Part shown: positions 23,070-32,911 of the stretch, in pieces
Numbering within the stretch: the stretch's first letter is position 1
Layout of the letters: the number at the start of each line of letters is the position of its first letter
Assembly: GCA_029717555.1 (NCBI GenBank)
Contig: JAMDHS010000009.1
Span: 62,001 to 126,000, forward strand
Direction: 5' to 3'
DNA: 64,000 bases
Source of the DNA: Peribolospora baueri
Taxonomy: Eukaryota > Basidiomycota > Peribolosporomycetes > Peribolosporales > Peribolosporaceae
Program-made: the position numbers and the translations under genes
The notes under the pieces: generated by a model
The model's database searches: none
The model's input: the letters and a program-made list of their open reading frames with translations, nothing else
Told to the model about the DNA's origin: nothing

Positions 23070-25066
23070 ATGGCAAGGCCACAGCGCACGCTCAGCGCTG
23101 TGCCTTCGTCCTACATTCACGCACACTCCGTTTCCACCCGTCGCATGCTCGCCCGCCTCGGCAAATCCGACATCATCGAAACCGTGCTCGGATGGCTCGC
23201 CGATCCCAACGCACCCGAGCCCGCCTTGAGGCAAGCCGGCGAAAAAGAGGAAGAGAACGACAGGGCAGAGGATGCAGAAGAGTTGGCTGCGATTTACGAG
23301 GAGATGGAAGAGACGACCAAGCTTGGGAAGCATAGAGTTGTGGATCGTGTCGTGCAAGTGGACTGGGTGGGTGTTGGATGTCTTTTAGGAGTCATTGACA
23401 GAGCGTTTCGGGCCCGTTCATTAGTCGCCGTATTGCACTCCCCTTTTTGCGCTACAGCCTCTCGGGCTCTCTTATGGACAGATAGCCCAGCTAGATATCG
23501 CTTGTGAGAACGGCGTTTCACCTGCGTTCTCAACCCGCGGCGCTGTCCGCTGACGCGTCGCCTTGGACCCACCAGACCACAAATCACGCCCAGGATCACG
23601 AACATGGTCCGTACTCAAGCTTATATACCCCGGTGAGTGGTGCAGCATTTGATCTGTGCATCTTCGGACCGGTCAGACTGACTTTGAGTCGCATCTCCTT
23701 GTATGACTCGCGCAGACGAAAAGTCTATCCCCGCCACGTCCGCAAAACAACTTAAGGCGGCCTTCAGTGCCAATCTGACGCATTTCTTTCAGCATGTGAG
23801 CTGTTCACCTGTCACTTGATCATACGTATGTTCAGGTTTGTACTTATCTCACAGAGACGCTTCGCCAACCCTGTGCATAAAGCACTTGTACCTTGTACCT
23901 CATCCCGACACGCCCTACTTCCGTCTCACCATCCTCGACTCCTATTCATCCTCCAGCAACAACAACCAACAATCTCACGTCGCTCCAGCACCGGACCTTC
24001 CAGGTCCATCCCATATCATCCATCTCATCCCTTTGCAGAAAACGCCCTTCGTCCTCTTCGCAGGCGGCATCGGGCCTAGCGCGAAGGGAGACCGGGACTA
24101 TGTCCTCCAAGCATGGGCGGACGCGGCCGGCGCATCTGGGTTCCTTTTGGAAAAGGGCGACAGGCCGGCTGGCGCTGCGGCGGACGAGTCGGGTAAGAAG
24201 TTGGCGGTGATCATGAAGGGTAAGGACGTCAGTTCACTGAGGGAATTGCTGTTGGGCGGGAAGAGTGCGGGAAAGTGGGCAAAGTTGAGGAAGGGCGCCC
24301 GCGAGGCTGAGGAGAACCCGCTGCTGCCAGCCAGTAAGCGGAGACGAAAGGAGAGGCAGAGGGAGGAGGGTGAGTTTAGACGAACTTCGCGCTCCGCTAT
24401 TTTTTCCAGCCAGAGCTGACACGTTCGGGCTATGTCCGTCCCGCCTGCTCTCCTCCCCAGCTCTTCACAAAGAGCTAACGGCAACGTCTGACGGCCGCAA
24501 GCTATCGTCCGCGGAACTCGCACTGCGGACACGGCGGCACAAGGAAGCGTCGGATCTACTAGGAAGGGAAGAGCTTCCCAAGCTGGAGAGAGTCGAGTAT
24601 GAGGTGTGTCTCCGTCCGCTCCGTTTCTCGTCTTCCATACACGCTCGCTCGTCCGCTTCGGCGCTAACCAAAGAGACATCACCCGCTTCTCTCCGTCTTT
24701 CTTCCTGCTCGATAGCTTTCCCTTCCCTACCCCTCCCACCCTATCTATACCCTACCCTCCACCTACCGTCCCACCGTTCATCTCCGCCTTGCAGGCTCGC
24801 ACGTCCTACGCGGCCTTCGCACCATGATCGAGACCGGTCTCGCAGACGCGGACGCGGACGACGCCCAAGAGGCGAATGGCGATGGCGATTCTCAGCGCCG
24901 CGGCGGCGGTGGCGGTGGAGTACCGGCATGGCTCGCACTGGGACCTTTGGAAGAGGGAAAAGCAAAGATCAAGGTGGAATGGAGGGGCGACGATGCGAGT
25001 GGGGGCGGCGAAGGTGGAGGTGGGGGTGGAGACAGAGGCAGAGGCAGGGCCGAGGTGGTGCGATGA
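23070..25066 (+). CDS. CHL4: CENP-N/CHL4-like inner-kinetochore protein, two junctions not in frame
   Basis: The N-terminus SYIHAHSVSTRRMLARLGKSD then IIETVLGWL matches the Chl4/CENP-N family, which binds CENP-A nucleosomes in the inner kinetochore with Iml3/CENP-L. Exons 23070-23366, 23482-23503 (22 nt), 23576-23632 and 23716-23795 join in phase (AQLDIAYHKSRPGSRTWSVL). A long exon from 23836 carries LYLVPHPDTPYFRLTILDS and a basic region, then an exon from about 24462 to 24603, then the conserved end SHVLRGLRTMIETG through VPAWLALGP and a Gly-rich tail. The junctions 23795/23836 and 24603/24796 leave the frame one base short when standard GT-AG introns are removed. Either the assembly dropped a G at each donor or splicing is unusual. 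Assignment rests on the N-terminal and C-terminal blocks. Confidence 0.72.
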
Positions 25067-25450
25067 GCTTGTAATGTACCCTCCCATGTTAAATAAAAAA
25101 AAAAAAAAAAAACCGACTCGCTTGCTAGGCTTGGGACGCTCACGGACTTTCTCTCGGGGCTGTCTCCCTCTTCGTCGCTCGTCTGAGGAGCGTCGTGCGA
25201 GGAGAGAGGCACGGGAAAAACGAGATCGATGATTTGTGCCGAATCGATGTACTCGAGCACATTGGACGGCGAATGTCTCCAGTCGTGTCCCTCAATTAGC
25301 CCCCCATGTGGAAAGAAAGCAAATGCAAGGTATCAAGGAAGCCCTGACCTAGGTCCCTACCCCACTTGACCCTTCCCTCCCTTCTACATCCTCAATGCTT
25401 CATCTTCCGGGGCCCACCCACGATCGACAACGAGGACCGGGGGAGTGCCG
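25067..25450. other. Convergent 3' region CHL4/HUA1 with A18 tract
   Basis: The two genes converge here. A run of about 18 A follows AATAAA-like sequence at 25090-25111, directly after CHL4, and probably belongs to its 3' end signal. No gene is seen. Confidence 0.5.
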
Positions 25451-27321
25451 CTAACGAAATAATCTCCCCACGCCCAGGCACATCCAACAGGTCGAGCTGC
25501 CGAACATGAAGAAATTCTCCACAGTGCCGAGTCCGCCGCATTCCGGACAGGGGCGCCCTCCGATGCCTTTGGAAATGAAAGGAAGTGGAGAGGGGTGAAG
25601 GTCAACGAAGACGCGGATGAAAGCAAAGACCGATCTGAAACGAAGACGAGGGATGAAGGCTCGCTCACGAGGATCGCCGGGCATGACCACGAGTGCGCCG
25701 GGCGGCGGGTGGCTGGTAACGTGAGGGTAGTGCGATGCGGGGGCATGCTGTTGGGGCGGATAATGACCTGGTGGGAAGGGAGACGCTCCTGGCCCGAAAG
25801 GCCCTCGTTGGCCGTGCCACTGCCTTTCGAAGCGATTTGCCGCACCAGGATACACATTCGTCGTTTCCATCCCTGTCCCCGTCGTAGGCAAGGGAGGTCC
25901 AGCAAAGGAGGGTAGAGGGGCTTGAAAAGTTTTCGAGCTTTGGCCCGTGGGGAGTCCCATTGACGCAGCAATGGCGCCAGAGTAAGGTTTGCTGTATTTG
26001 TCCCAGCACTGGCGGGTGCGAGGCAGTCCGAACGAGTAGAGAAGACGATGAGAGTCAACCACGCATACGCGGAGAAGGTTGAAAAAAAATCGAGCGGGAC
26101 ACAAACTCTATGCGCAACGCTATAAGGAGAGACGAAGACGCACCTTGCGACACGGATGCGAGGGGTCGAAATTCTTGTAACCTGTGTTATGACCTGAGGC
26201 GAGGGAGGGGTACCCATCCTCAGACGCTGACGACAACCAGAGCACGGCCCACGTGGACGATCAAACTCACACTTGGGACATCGAAACCCGGCCGGATACA
26301 CAAGGATCTTGCCTTCCTTGAGCAAAGGTCTTCCGGGCGTGGGAACGGTCGTGGGTCCGTGACCGGAGGCGCCAGAGGGTGAAACGGAAGGTGAATGAGA
26401 CTGAGGGGAAGATTGTGGTCCCGATGCGGCAGGCTCCATGGAAGGGCCGTTCGGCGGGGGAGGGGGTCGTGGCAGAACAGGTGGGGTGACGTAAGGGTCG
26501 GGGGAAAAGCCGCCGGTGGGATGAGAGACTATAGGAGGTGCCCATCCCCCTGTAGGTTGAGGGCCGATACCATGAACGGGTCCAATAGGCGGAGGATGCC
26601 AAGTGCTGGACGGTGGCCGCCACTCGGGTCCGTTGCCCCCGCCCGTTAGATGCGGTGGAATGCCGTGCCCTGAATGAAGTGATGGGTGTTGGGGAGGAGG
26701 CGCATAACCAGCCGTTCCTAGGCTGGGTCGTCCATTGTGTCCAGGTGGCGGAACTGCAAACGAAGGTCGGAGAGGACCATGCTCTAATGAAGTATCTCCT
26801 GAAGCGGTGGCGGTGTATTCGTAAGGCGGCGGGGGCTCGTCCGGAATGGGCGGGTCTGTGTCGGCTGGATCGGTGCTTGACGACCCGCTTGCGGTTGGAG
26901 TAGAAACCCCGCCGGAGGGAGAGGACAACCCTTGGGGCCCTGAAGTGGTATTCACCCTCGCGTTGGCTGGTACAGAGGACGTGGACGCACTGGAACGTGC
27001 AGAGGATGCAATAGGTCCAGCGTTTCGCGGTTGCTGTGATGGCGGGGAAGATAGACGGGAAGACGCCGTGGAATCGGTCGCCCGCTGCGGCTTCGCTTGC
27101 TCACCCGCTGATCCGCTTTGTGGTTGCTCTTGCTGCGTCTCCGTCGGCGCAGGCCCGGAGACGGTCGTTGGTGAAGGCGCAAACGTGTCGAACTCGGTAG
27201 CAGGGCTGGCAGACGAGGAGGAAGAGGTGCTTGCGCCGGTGTGGAGTGGTGTGATGTCGCGAGGACGGCGCGGGTCGGCGAACGGGTTGTTGGACCCTAA
27301 ACCGACGGCAGACGCGGACAT
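25451..27321 (-). CDS. HUA1: HUA1-like zinc-binding protein with proline-rich N-terminus
   Basis: Four exons (26271-27321, 26144-26181, 25669-26008, 25451-25566) join in phase into 514 residues. About 340 N-terminal residues are Pro/Ser/Gly-rich and probably disordered, with PPPPYEY-type PPxY sequence that WW domains of Rsp5/Nedd4 ligases bind. Then VYPAGFRCPKCYKNFDPSH, PCRKCWDKYSKPYSG and, at the C-terminus, RIGGRPCPECGGLG plus TCWMCLGVGRLFR, four CxxC pairs that bind zinc as in yeast Hua1. Hua1 is a cytoplasmic protein linked to endocytosis and ubiquitin-ligase complexes with Sla1. The first zinc finger is split by introns so that one 38-nt exon encodes its middle. Confidence 0.88.
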
Positions 27322-27586
27322 GAGAAAACGGAGAGTGTACCTTAGCGGTAGAAGGAGTAGCTAGCAGAGCAGTAAAGAGAGCGAGGTGATGAACGTTGGC
27401 GGAACGCCGTCGTCGTCGCCGTGCAAGTCCAACAACGATCTGACTGACGCCCAACGATGGCAACCGAGTCGACGGTGCCTTATGCGGGTGATCGACGCCT
27501 ATCTCCGCCTCTCCCCGCGAGCAGGCCTCGCCGCTTCGGTCGAACAACGTCGCCGACTTTGTTCGCACCCACCATCCACTCCACCA
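27322..27586. promoter_or_regulatory. Divergent promoter of HUA1 and MED10
   Basis: 265 bp between the two start codons. The ATG of MED10 at 27587 was chosen because the preceding frame has no conserved sequence. Nothing else is seen here. Confidence 0.45.
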
Positions 27587-28492
27587 ATGGACGGCCCACC
27601 CTCCCCGGCTTCCTCTGCGGGCTCCGCTCGCGAGGACAGACAAGGAAGGGAAGCGGAGACTACTCAGAATACCCCTGAGGAGGCAGCTAGGAGGCGGCTC
27701 GAGCAAGCCATACTCGCCGCTTGCAACTCGCTGTGGGACCTCGGCGTCGCAGCTAACGACGTGCAGGGCGAGGACGTCGTGGGGAGCATGGTGTGAGTGT
27801 AGCTGTGAGCGTTTCGTTGTTCCTTGAGGATGCCGCTACTTTTATCCATCTAGAGCTCACGAACCTCCTGTTTCTCACCTCGATCATCCTTTCTATCTTC
27901 GCAGGAATGATACGATCGCCCACCTCGCAAACTTGGACCAGCTGAAGCATACCGTGAACGGCATCCAGGTGCCAGCAAAAGTCATCGAGTGAGGGCTACT
28001 CCAGGTGGTCTGAAAGCATTCGTATGCGGTGCGAATAAGTCTCGTGTTTTACTTTCTTCGCTGCAGCTACGTCGACCAAGGCAAGAACCCGGACTTGCAC
28101 ACGCAAGAGCAAGTGGAGAACGTGGCTGGGGAGAATATGTACGTCAAGGCCAAGGTGGAGGGGATAGGCGTGAGTGTTTTATACAGCTGCGTTCCGGACG
28201 AGGGCGAGGTATCGTTTGTTTGACGCAGAACCCTTCCACCTCATTTCCCTATGCATTCCTGCCCCATTTCCAGAACTATCACAAATTGCTCTCCTCCGCC
28301 CTTTCCACGTCCTTCCCCGAGCTCGGTCCTCACCTCTCTCCGACGAAGATCGGATCGAGCGAGAATCAGACGTTGTCGCCTTCTTCACCGCCGCGAGAAC
28401 CGTCGAGGCCGGACGCGGAGGCCGCGAATGGGACGTCGTCGAGTGCGCATGAACCCGCTATGGTGACTTCGACATTTACAACTGATGGCTGA
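27587..28492 (+). CDS. MED10: Mediator complex subunit 10
   Basis: Four exons (27587-27792, 27905-27988, 28067-28169, 28274-28492) join in phase into 203 residues. The Med10/Nut2 fold is clear: ILAACNSLWDLGVAANDVQG, ANLDQLKHTVNGIQVP, VIDYVDQGKNPDLHTQE, VENVAGENMYVKAKVEGI and NYHKLLSSALSTSFPEL. Med10 is an essential middle-module subunit that links activators to RNA polymerase II. Compared with the usual 150 residues there is a Ser/Gln-rich N-terminal extension and a Ser/Pro/Thr-rich C-terminal tail of about 50 residues. Confidence 0.94.
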
Positions 28493-29755
28493 GGTGGGCG
28501 GGACCTGCAAGGTCGATTGAGAGGCAGGCGATTGCGACAATGTTATCCTATCCTACCAGCGACGACGCGCCCTTCGCGACCGACGACAGTCTCCACCTTC
28601 GTTGCTCGATTACTGCCGTTCCCTGCTCACGTGCTCGTTTCCCTCGCGGTCACGAACACGGAGCAGCGCCTGCCTTCATCTGCCCTGTCCATGCACCTCG
28701 GATGACGAAGCAGTTGCTTCGGCTGCATCAGGGCCGACCATGCTATGGCGGGGCCATCCTGGTCCGCTCGACCGAGGCTCCTCGAGCGCAACATGGCGCG
28801 ACTCTGTGGCCGCCATGCCGACCAGACCCGGCTTGCTTTATTCTCATCCTGCCTATCGTCATCAGTCAGCATCCAACGCGGGTTTCCGTCGTTTCCCACC
28901 GATTGTCCGTGGCGATCTTGCCTGGGTTTGGACGATTCGGACGTTACGCACACGCTCTTACTGATACGTGGGGCGGACGCGCGCAATGTCCGGGCGGTGG
29001 GCGAGAGACTTGCGCAGTCGGCTCGACTTGGCCGTCGCGTCCGTGTGCTCGATTGTGGTCATGTACAGTATCTATGGACATGTTTGCCTAGAACGTTTCC
29101 GTCACGAAACGTGGTACATACTCGAGTATTGACGCGACGAGTCTGATTCCGGCCGTGTCACTCGAGTAGTCGATTGAAGCCTCTCTTCTCTGACTAGATG
29201 TAGTAGGCCTTGCCATCGATCGCCTCGAGTAAGCGATTACCCAGTCGCTGCTCGACCTTCTGTCCTATTCCTGTCCCTATCATTTCATCGCCCCTCTCCA
29301 TCGAGCCCACTCGCCGCCAGCTCGATCCGGACATCCCCAGCCCTCTCGTTCCGGACACCGGTAATGCGGCACGTTTCCTTTCCATTCCAATCTCGCAAAC
29401 CGCCGTCGAACACGCTGTAGTCCTGTTTACACGAAAAAAACCGAGCGAGCGCCGTCACCCCTCGGAGGCATTAAAAAGGAGTTATTCTTCGGAAAGAGCG
29501 TGTGTATCCGAGGCCGTCGAAACGCGTACGACGACGGCGTCCGAACCCTCCTAGCTATTACTACGACTGTCCATGCAGGAAGCGATAGGGACGAAATGAA
29601 AGGGAATCGTCAAAGGGGCCGCGCGCGCTTCGTGCGCCACCGGCGGTGGGTCCGGCCCAAGTCTGCGTGAGATGGCCGGCCTCGGGGAATAATGCGAAGG
29701 CCCGTGAGGAGGGAAGGGAAAGGGAAGGGCTTGGACGGTGGTGGTGCCCGTCTCT
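28493..29755. other. 1.26 kb without a recognisable gene
   Basis: Overlapping open frames on both strands are Arg/Ser-rich and match nothing I know. The stretch covers the MED10 3' region and the 3' side of the LaeA-like gene. Codon choice and composition look noncoding. Confidence 0.45.
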
Positions 29756-31331
29756 TCAGAGGGGTTTCTGGAAGGCGGAAATTCGGAAGAAAAGCGGAGA
29801 TCGTCGATGAGCTAGAAGGGCCCCAAAACGTTCGAATCCAAACGTGCTCGCCCATGGGCCCGCGCTCCATTCCATTCTCACCCTCGCCCAATAGTAGGGA
29901 TGTCGGACGGCCAAGGTAAGGGCCTTCGGCGATCGAAACTCCTTCCAAGACTGTTCGAGGACGGTGTCCCAGGCCTCCGGGCTCCCAATGCCGAGTTGGC
30001 GCGGTTTAACGGAGGCGGTGACGTTAGAGGCGTAGGCCCATCGCGGGACGGCCAGCGGGTCTTCGCCTCGACCAGGAATGTTGAGCACATCGCTCATTCT
30101 GACGATGCTTTCCTCTGACTGGATATCCACAAATCCGGCTTCGGCCAAAAGGTCGCCCAGCTCCTCGGCGACGCTGAAGAAAATGTTTCGCATCTTGCAA
30201 AAACCCATCGCAAAGTCCCAGGCTGCGTCCGACCACGATGCAGGCGTGTACGCACGGCTGTCGCCGTCGGCCTCCGTACCGCGACTGTTGGGGTGTGCGC
30301 CAGAAGGGCGGTCACCGGAAGCGGAAGACGAGTCTGCGGTCGCGGTCGCGGTCGCGCTTGCGCTTTGGGCGAGCCTGGCGTGATATTCCGACAACCGGGA
30401 GATGTCAAATTCGTCGAAAGGAGGCCGAGGCTGACACGCCAGCGATCGCCTTGAGATCAAACTCGCCCAACTGGATCCAGCCGCCCGGCTTGAGGAGGCG
30501 AAAATACCGTTTGAGCGCAACCCGCCACTGGTCACGCGTGAAGGCAAAGAACATGAGTCGCTGGTTGATGAGGTCGAACCGATCCGTCCAACTGTCTAGC
30601 AGCGTCCGCCTATCGTCCTCCATCTCGTCCGTGCGTAAGTTGATGACGCCTGTCCGTCCCCGGTCCTCGTCGCCCCCAATCACGAGGTCGGCCTTGTGGA
30701 TGCGGACATTGGGACCGTGGGGTTTGTAGAAGAGATGCGTCACCAGGTCGACGCCGTCAAACTGCGCGTTCGGGTACGAGCTTTCTAGGTCTCTGATCCA
30801 GCTGCCTGTGAGGGGGAGATGAGGGTGTATGGAGCGAGGAAGGAATGATCAGGACGGTGAAATGGCCCGGTCGGCCGGGTCGAGCTACGAAGAAGCGCGA
30901 CGAAGCACAGATGGGCCGGCGCCTCGGTCGGTCGGAGCCTGTCTTCATCCAGCTCACCGGTTCCCGTACCAGCGTTATGACTCGTACCGGCTCCTCCTCC
31001 GTCCCGGCAGCCAAGTCGACGGGGGCGAAGAGCAGTCGCTTGCCTCCGAACATGTGCCTCGAGATTAGGGATTGCAGGTCGAGACTGCAAAGGGGCCAGG
31101 AGGCGAGGCGGAGCGACGACGGGAAAGGAAGGGAGGAGGAAAGGGTGAGGAATCAAAGCGAGGGCTCTGCAGACGAGAGAGCGCTCAAGCGGACATTGGC
31201 CGTTCGCTCGTTACTGGAACGCACCGATATCCCTCCACGTCGTCGGAAGGAAAGTAGCCCGTCTGCCGCTCGTCATGGTGGAACGTCCTCTCTTTCCCCC
31301 GGCCCTCTGGGTCCTTTGGGTCGTCTGCCAT
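29756..31331 (-). pseudogene. LaeA-like SAM methyltransferase with two frame breaks
   Basis: Exon 1 (31225-31331) starts MADDPKDPEG and includes TGYFPSDDVEGYR; exon 2 (30958-31084) gives LDLQSLISRHMFGGKRLLFA and then the SAM motif; exon 3 (29756-30805) gives SWIRDLESSYPNAQFDGVDL, RFDLINQRLMFFAF, LKPGGWIQLGEFDL and a C-terminal domain. Fungal LaeA-like methyltransferases have this order and regulate secondary metabolism or act on small molecules. In exon 2 the residues AGTGTG of motif I are one frame away from the upstream VRVI (near 30973-30978, an AA run), and in exon 3 the frame changes at a TTT run (30417-30421) before FDEFDISRLSEY. With both breaks the gene cannot make a full protein, unless these are assembly errors. 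The last 40 residues are not family-typical. Confidence 0.7.
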
Positions 31332-31563
31332 GAGCTATTGGGTTTCTGGCGAGGCGGGGGGGCGAGGGAGTGATGGAGGTGGTCGAAGACGTTGCTGACG
31401 GAAGGCGGAGTGGTCGAAGACGGCATCGGAAGATCGACATCCGGCCGGCCGTCGGGTACGAGCAATCGCCGAGTAGTCGATCATCGATCAGCCGTCGTGG
31501 AAGAAGCAGCAGCGAGAGATCGATAGCGGCGTCGCCACCACCACCACCCTCGCATCGCAAGCC
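31332..31563. promoter_or_regulatory. Divergent promoter of LaeA-like gene and CIA2
   Basis: 232 bp separate the start codons. It contains paired GGCCGG and TCGATCGATC-type palindromic patches near 31440-31490. No TATA box was seen. Confidence 0.4.
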
Positions 31564-32475
31564 ATGGCCGACAACCCCAACCCGGTGATCCATGCGCAGA
31601 CGGACGCACGGCTCAGGAAGGACGAGTGGGAGGACGAGTTTGGGAGCTTAGACGACGGGGCGGCAGAGGAGGAGGAGGACAGCTTGATCGACTCCAAGGA
31701 GATCTTTGGTCAGTGCCACACCGTCCCCGTCGTCGCTTGCTTTCGCCCCCGCTCACGTCTTCTCGCCATCGTCGCATGGACGGCCCGCCTTTTCCTTCCC
31801 GTTCTTTGCTCGCAGATCTCCTTCGCTCCATCTCCGACCCCGAACACCCTCTGACGCTGGAACAGCTCGCCGTCGTCTCCGCGCCTCAGATCACGGTGGA
31901 CCACGGGACGAAGCAGCCTCATGTGCTCATCGAGTTCACGCCCACCATTCCACATTGCTCCATGGCCACTTTGATCGGTGAGTGCAGTGAGCGCACGACG
32001 GCGTGGGCGGGCCGAGCGACGTGAGAGAGATGCGCACGAGCCGGTTGCACGAGCTGACTGACTGACTAACCCACCCTACCTTGGTCGCCTTTTCAACCCC
32101 CCGCCGCCTCCGCATGGTTCGAACCGAAAAGGGCTGACGCTACGAGTACGGCTGCTTCGTGCGCTTCCCCAACGTTTCAAGGTGGACATCAAGGTCAAGG
32201 AGGGCACGCATCAGAGCGAGAATGCCGGTGAGTTTAGTCAGGTCAACCGCAAGTCGCCTGGTGGCGGGTGGGTGGCGTCGTATCGCGTCTCAACCCCCAC
32301 CCCTACTTTTGCCTTTTCTCCTTCTTCACGCCTGCCCCGACGTCCGTCGGCAGTGAACAAACAGCTCAACGACAAAGAGCGCGTGGCGGCGGCGCTGGAG
32401 AACGGCCACTTGCTCGAGGTGGTTCACAACTGCCTCCGCACCGCCAACCAGCGCGGCAGACCCGTCGAAGCGTGA
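31564..32475 (+). CDS. CIA2: CIA2/MIP18 family protein, cytosolic Fe-S targeting
   Basis: Four exons (31564-31708, 31816-31977, 32132-32227, 32354-32475) join in phase into 174 residues. The N-terminus is acidic; the DUF59-type core reads [37 protein letters not shown] with the reactive cysteine, [39 protein letters not shown] and [16 protein letters not shown]. Cia2 forms the targeting complex with Cia1 and Mms19 that hands Fe-S clusters to DNA polymerases, helicases and other nuclear proteins. The acceptor of intron 2 is AAAAG rather than the usual pyrimidine-CAG. Confidence 0.95.
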
Positions 32476-32911
32476 CTGACGTACGTACGTCTTAAAACAT
32501 GGCGCGCCCCCGTGTACGTGCGTTCAAGGCCTCGTCTCGTCACCAGGTTCACACCATTTTCCGGATCGCATGTAGCATAGTCGATCGAACGAGCAGCGAG
32601 AATAGCTAGGGTAGGGGCGCCGGCTTTCCTGCGTCGCTCACCGCGCCAGGCGTGCACGCCACGCCAGCGACGGCAGTCTAACCGGCGGCCTTTGTGCATG
32701 TCGCCGCTCACCGCAAGAACGGCGCGGAGAAAAAAGAATAAAAATACAATAAACTAGAAAGAGATAGCGTATGTACGTGAGCACGTTACATCACGGAGGC
32801 GAGGTGGAGGTGGCGGTGCTCAGAGGAGATGGACGAAGCGCGCCCGCCCCCCGCCAGTCATGTGATGTGGGTGGGCGACGAACGTCATGAGAACGGGGTC
32901 GCAGACGAGCG
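32476..32911. other. Convergent 3' region CIA2/monooxygenase
   Basis: About 430 bp between two convergent stop codons. A palindromic ACGTACGTACGT patch lies just after the CIA2 stop (32479-32490). No gene is seen. Confidence 0.45.

Noticed and set aside
25090-25111. An A18 tract as a possible retroposed poly(A) tail
   Set aside because: No element body, target-site duplication or reverse-transcriptase-like sequence next to it; it is simply near the CHL4 3' end.
29820-29850. A GTTCGAATCC sequence like a tRNA B box
   Set aside because: No A box or cloverleaf around it, and it lies within the antisense of the methyltransferase gene's last exon.
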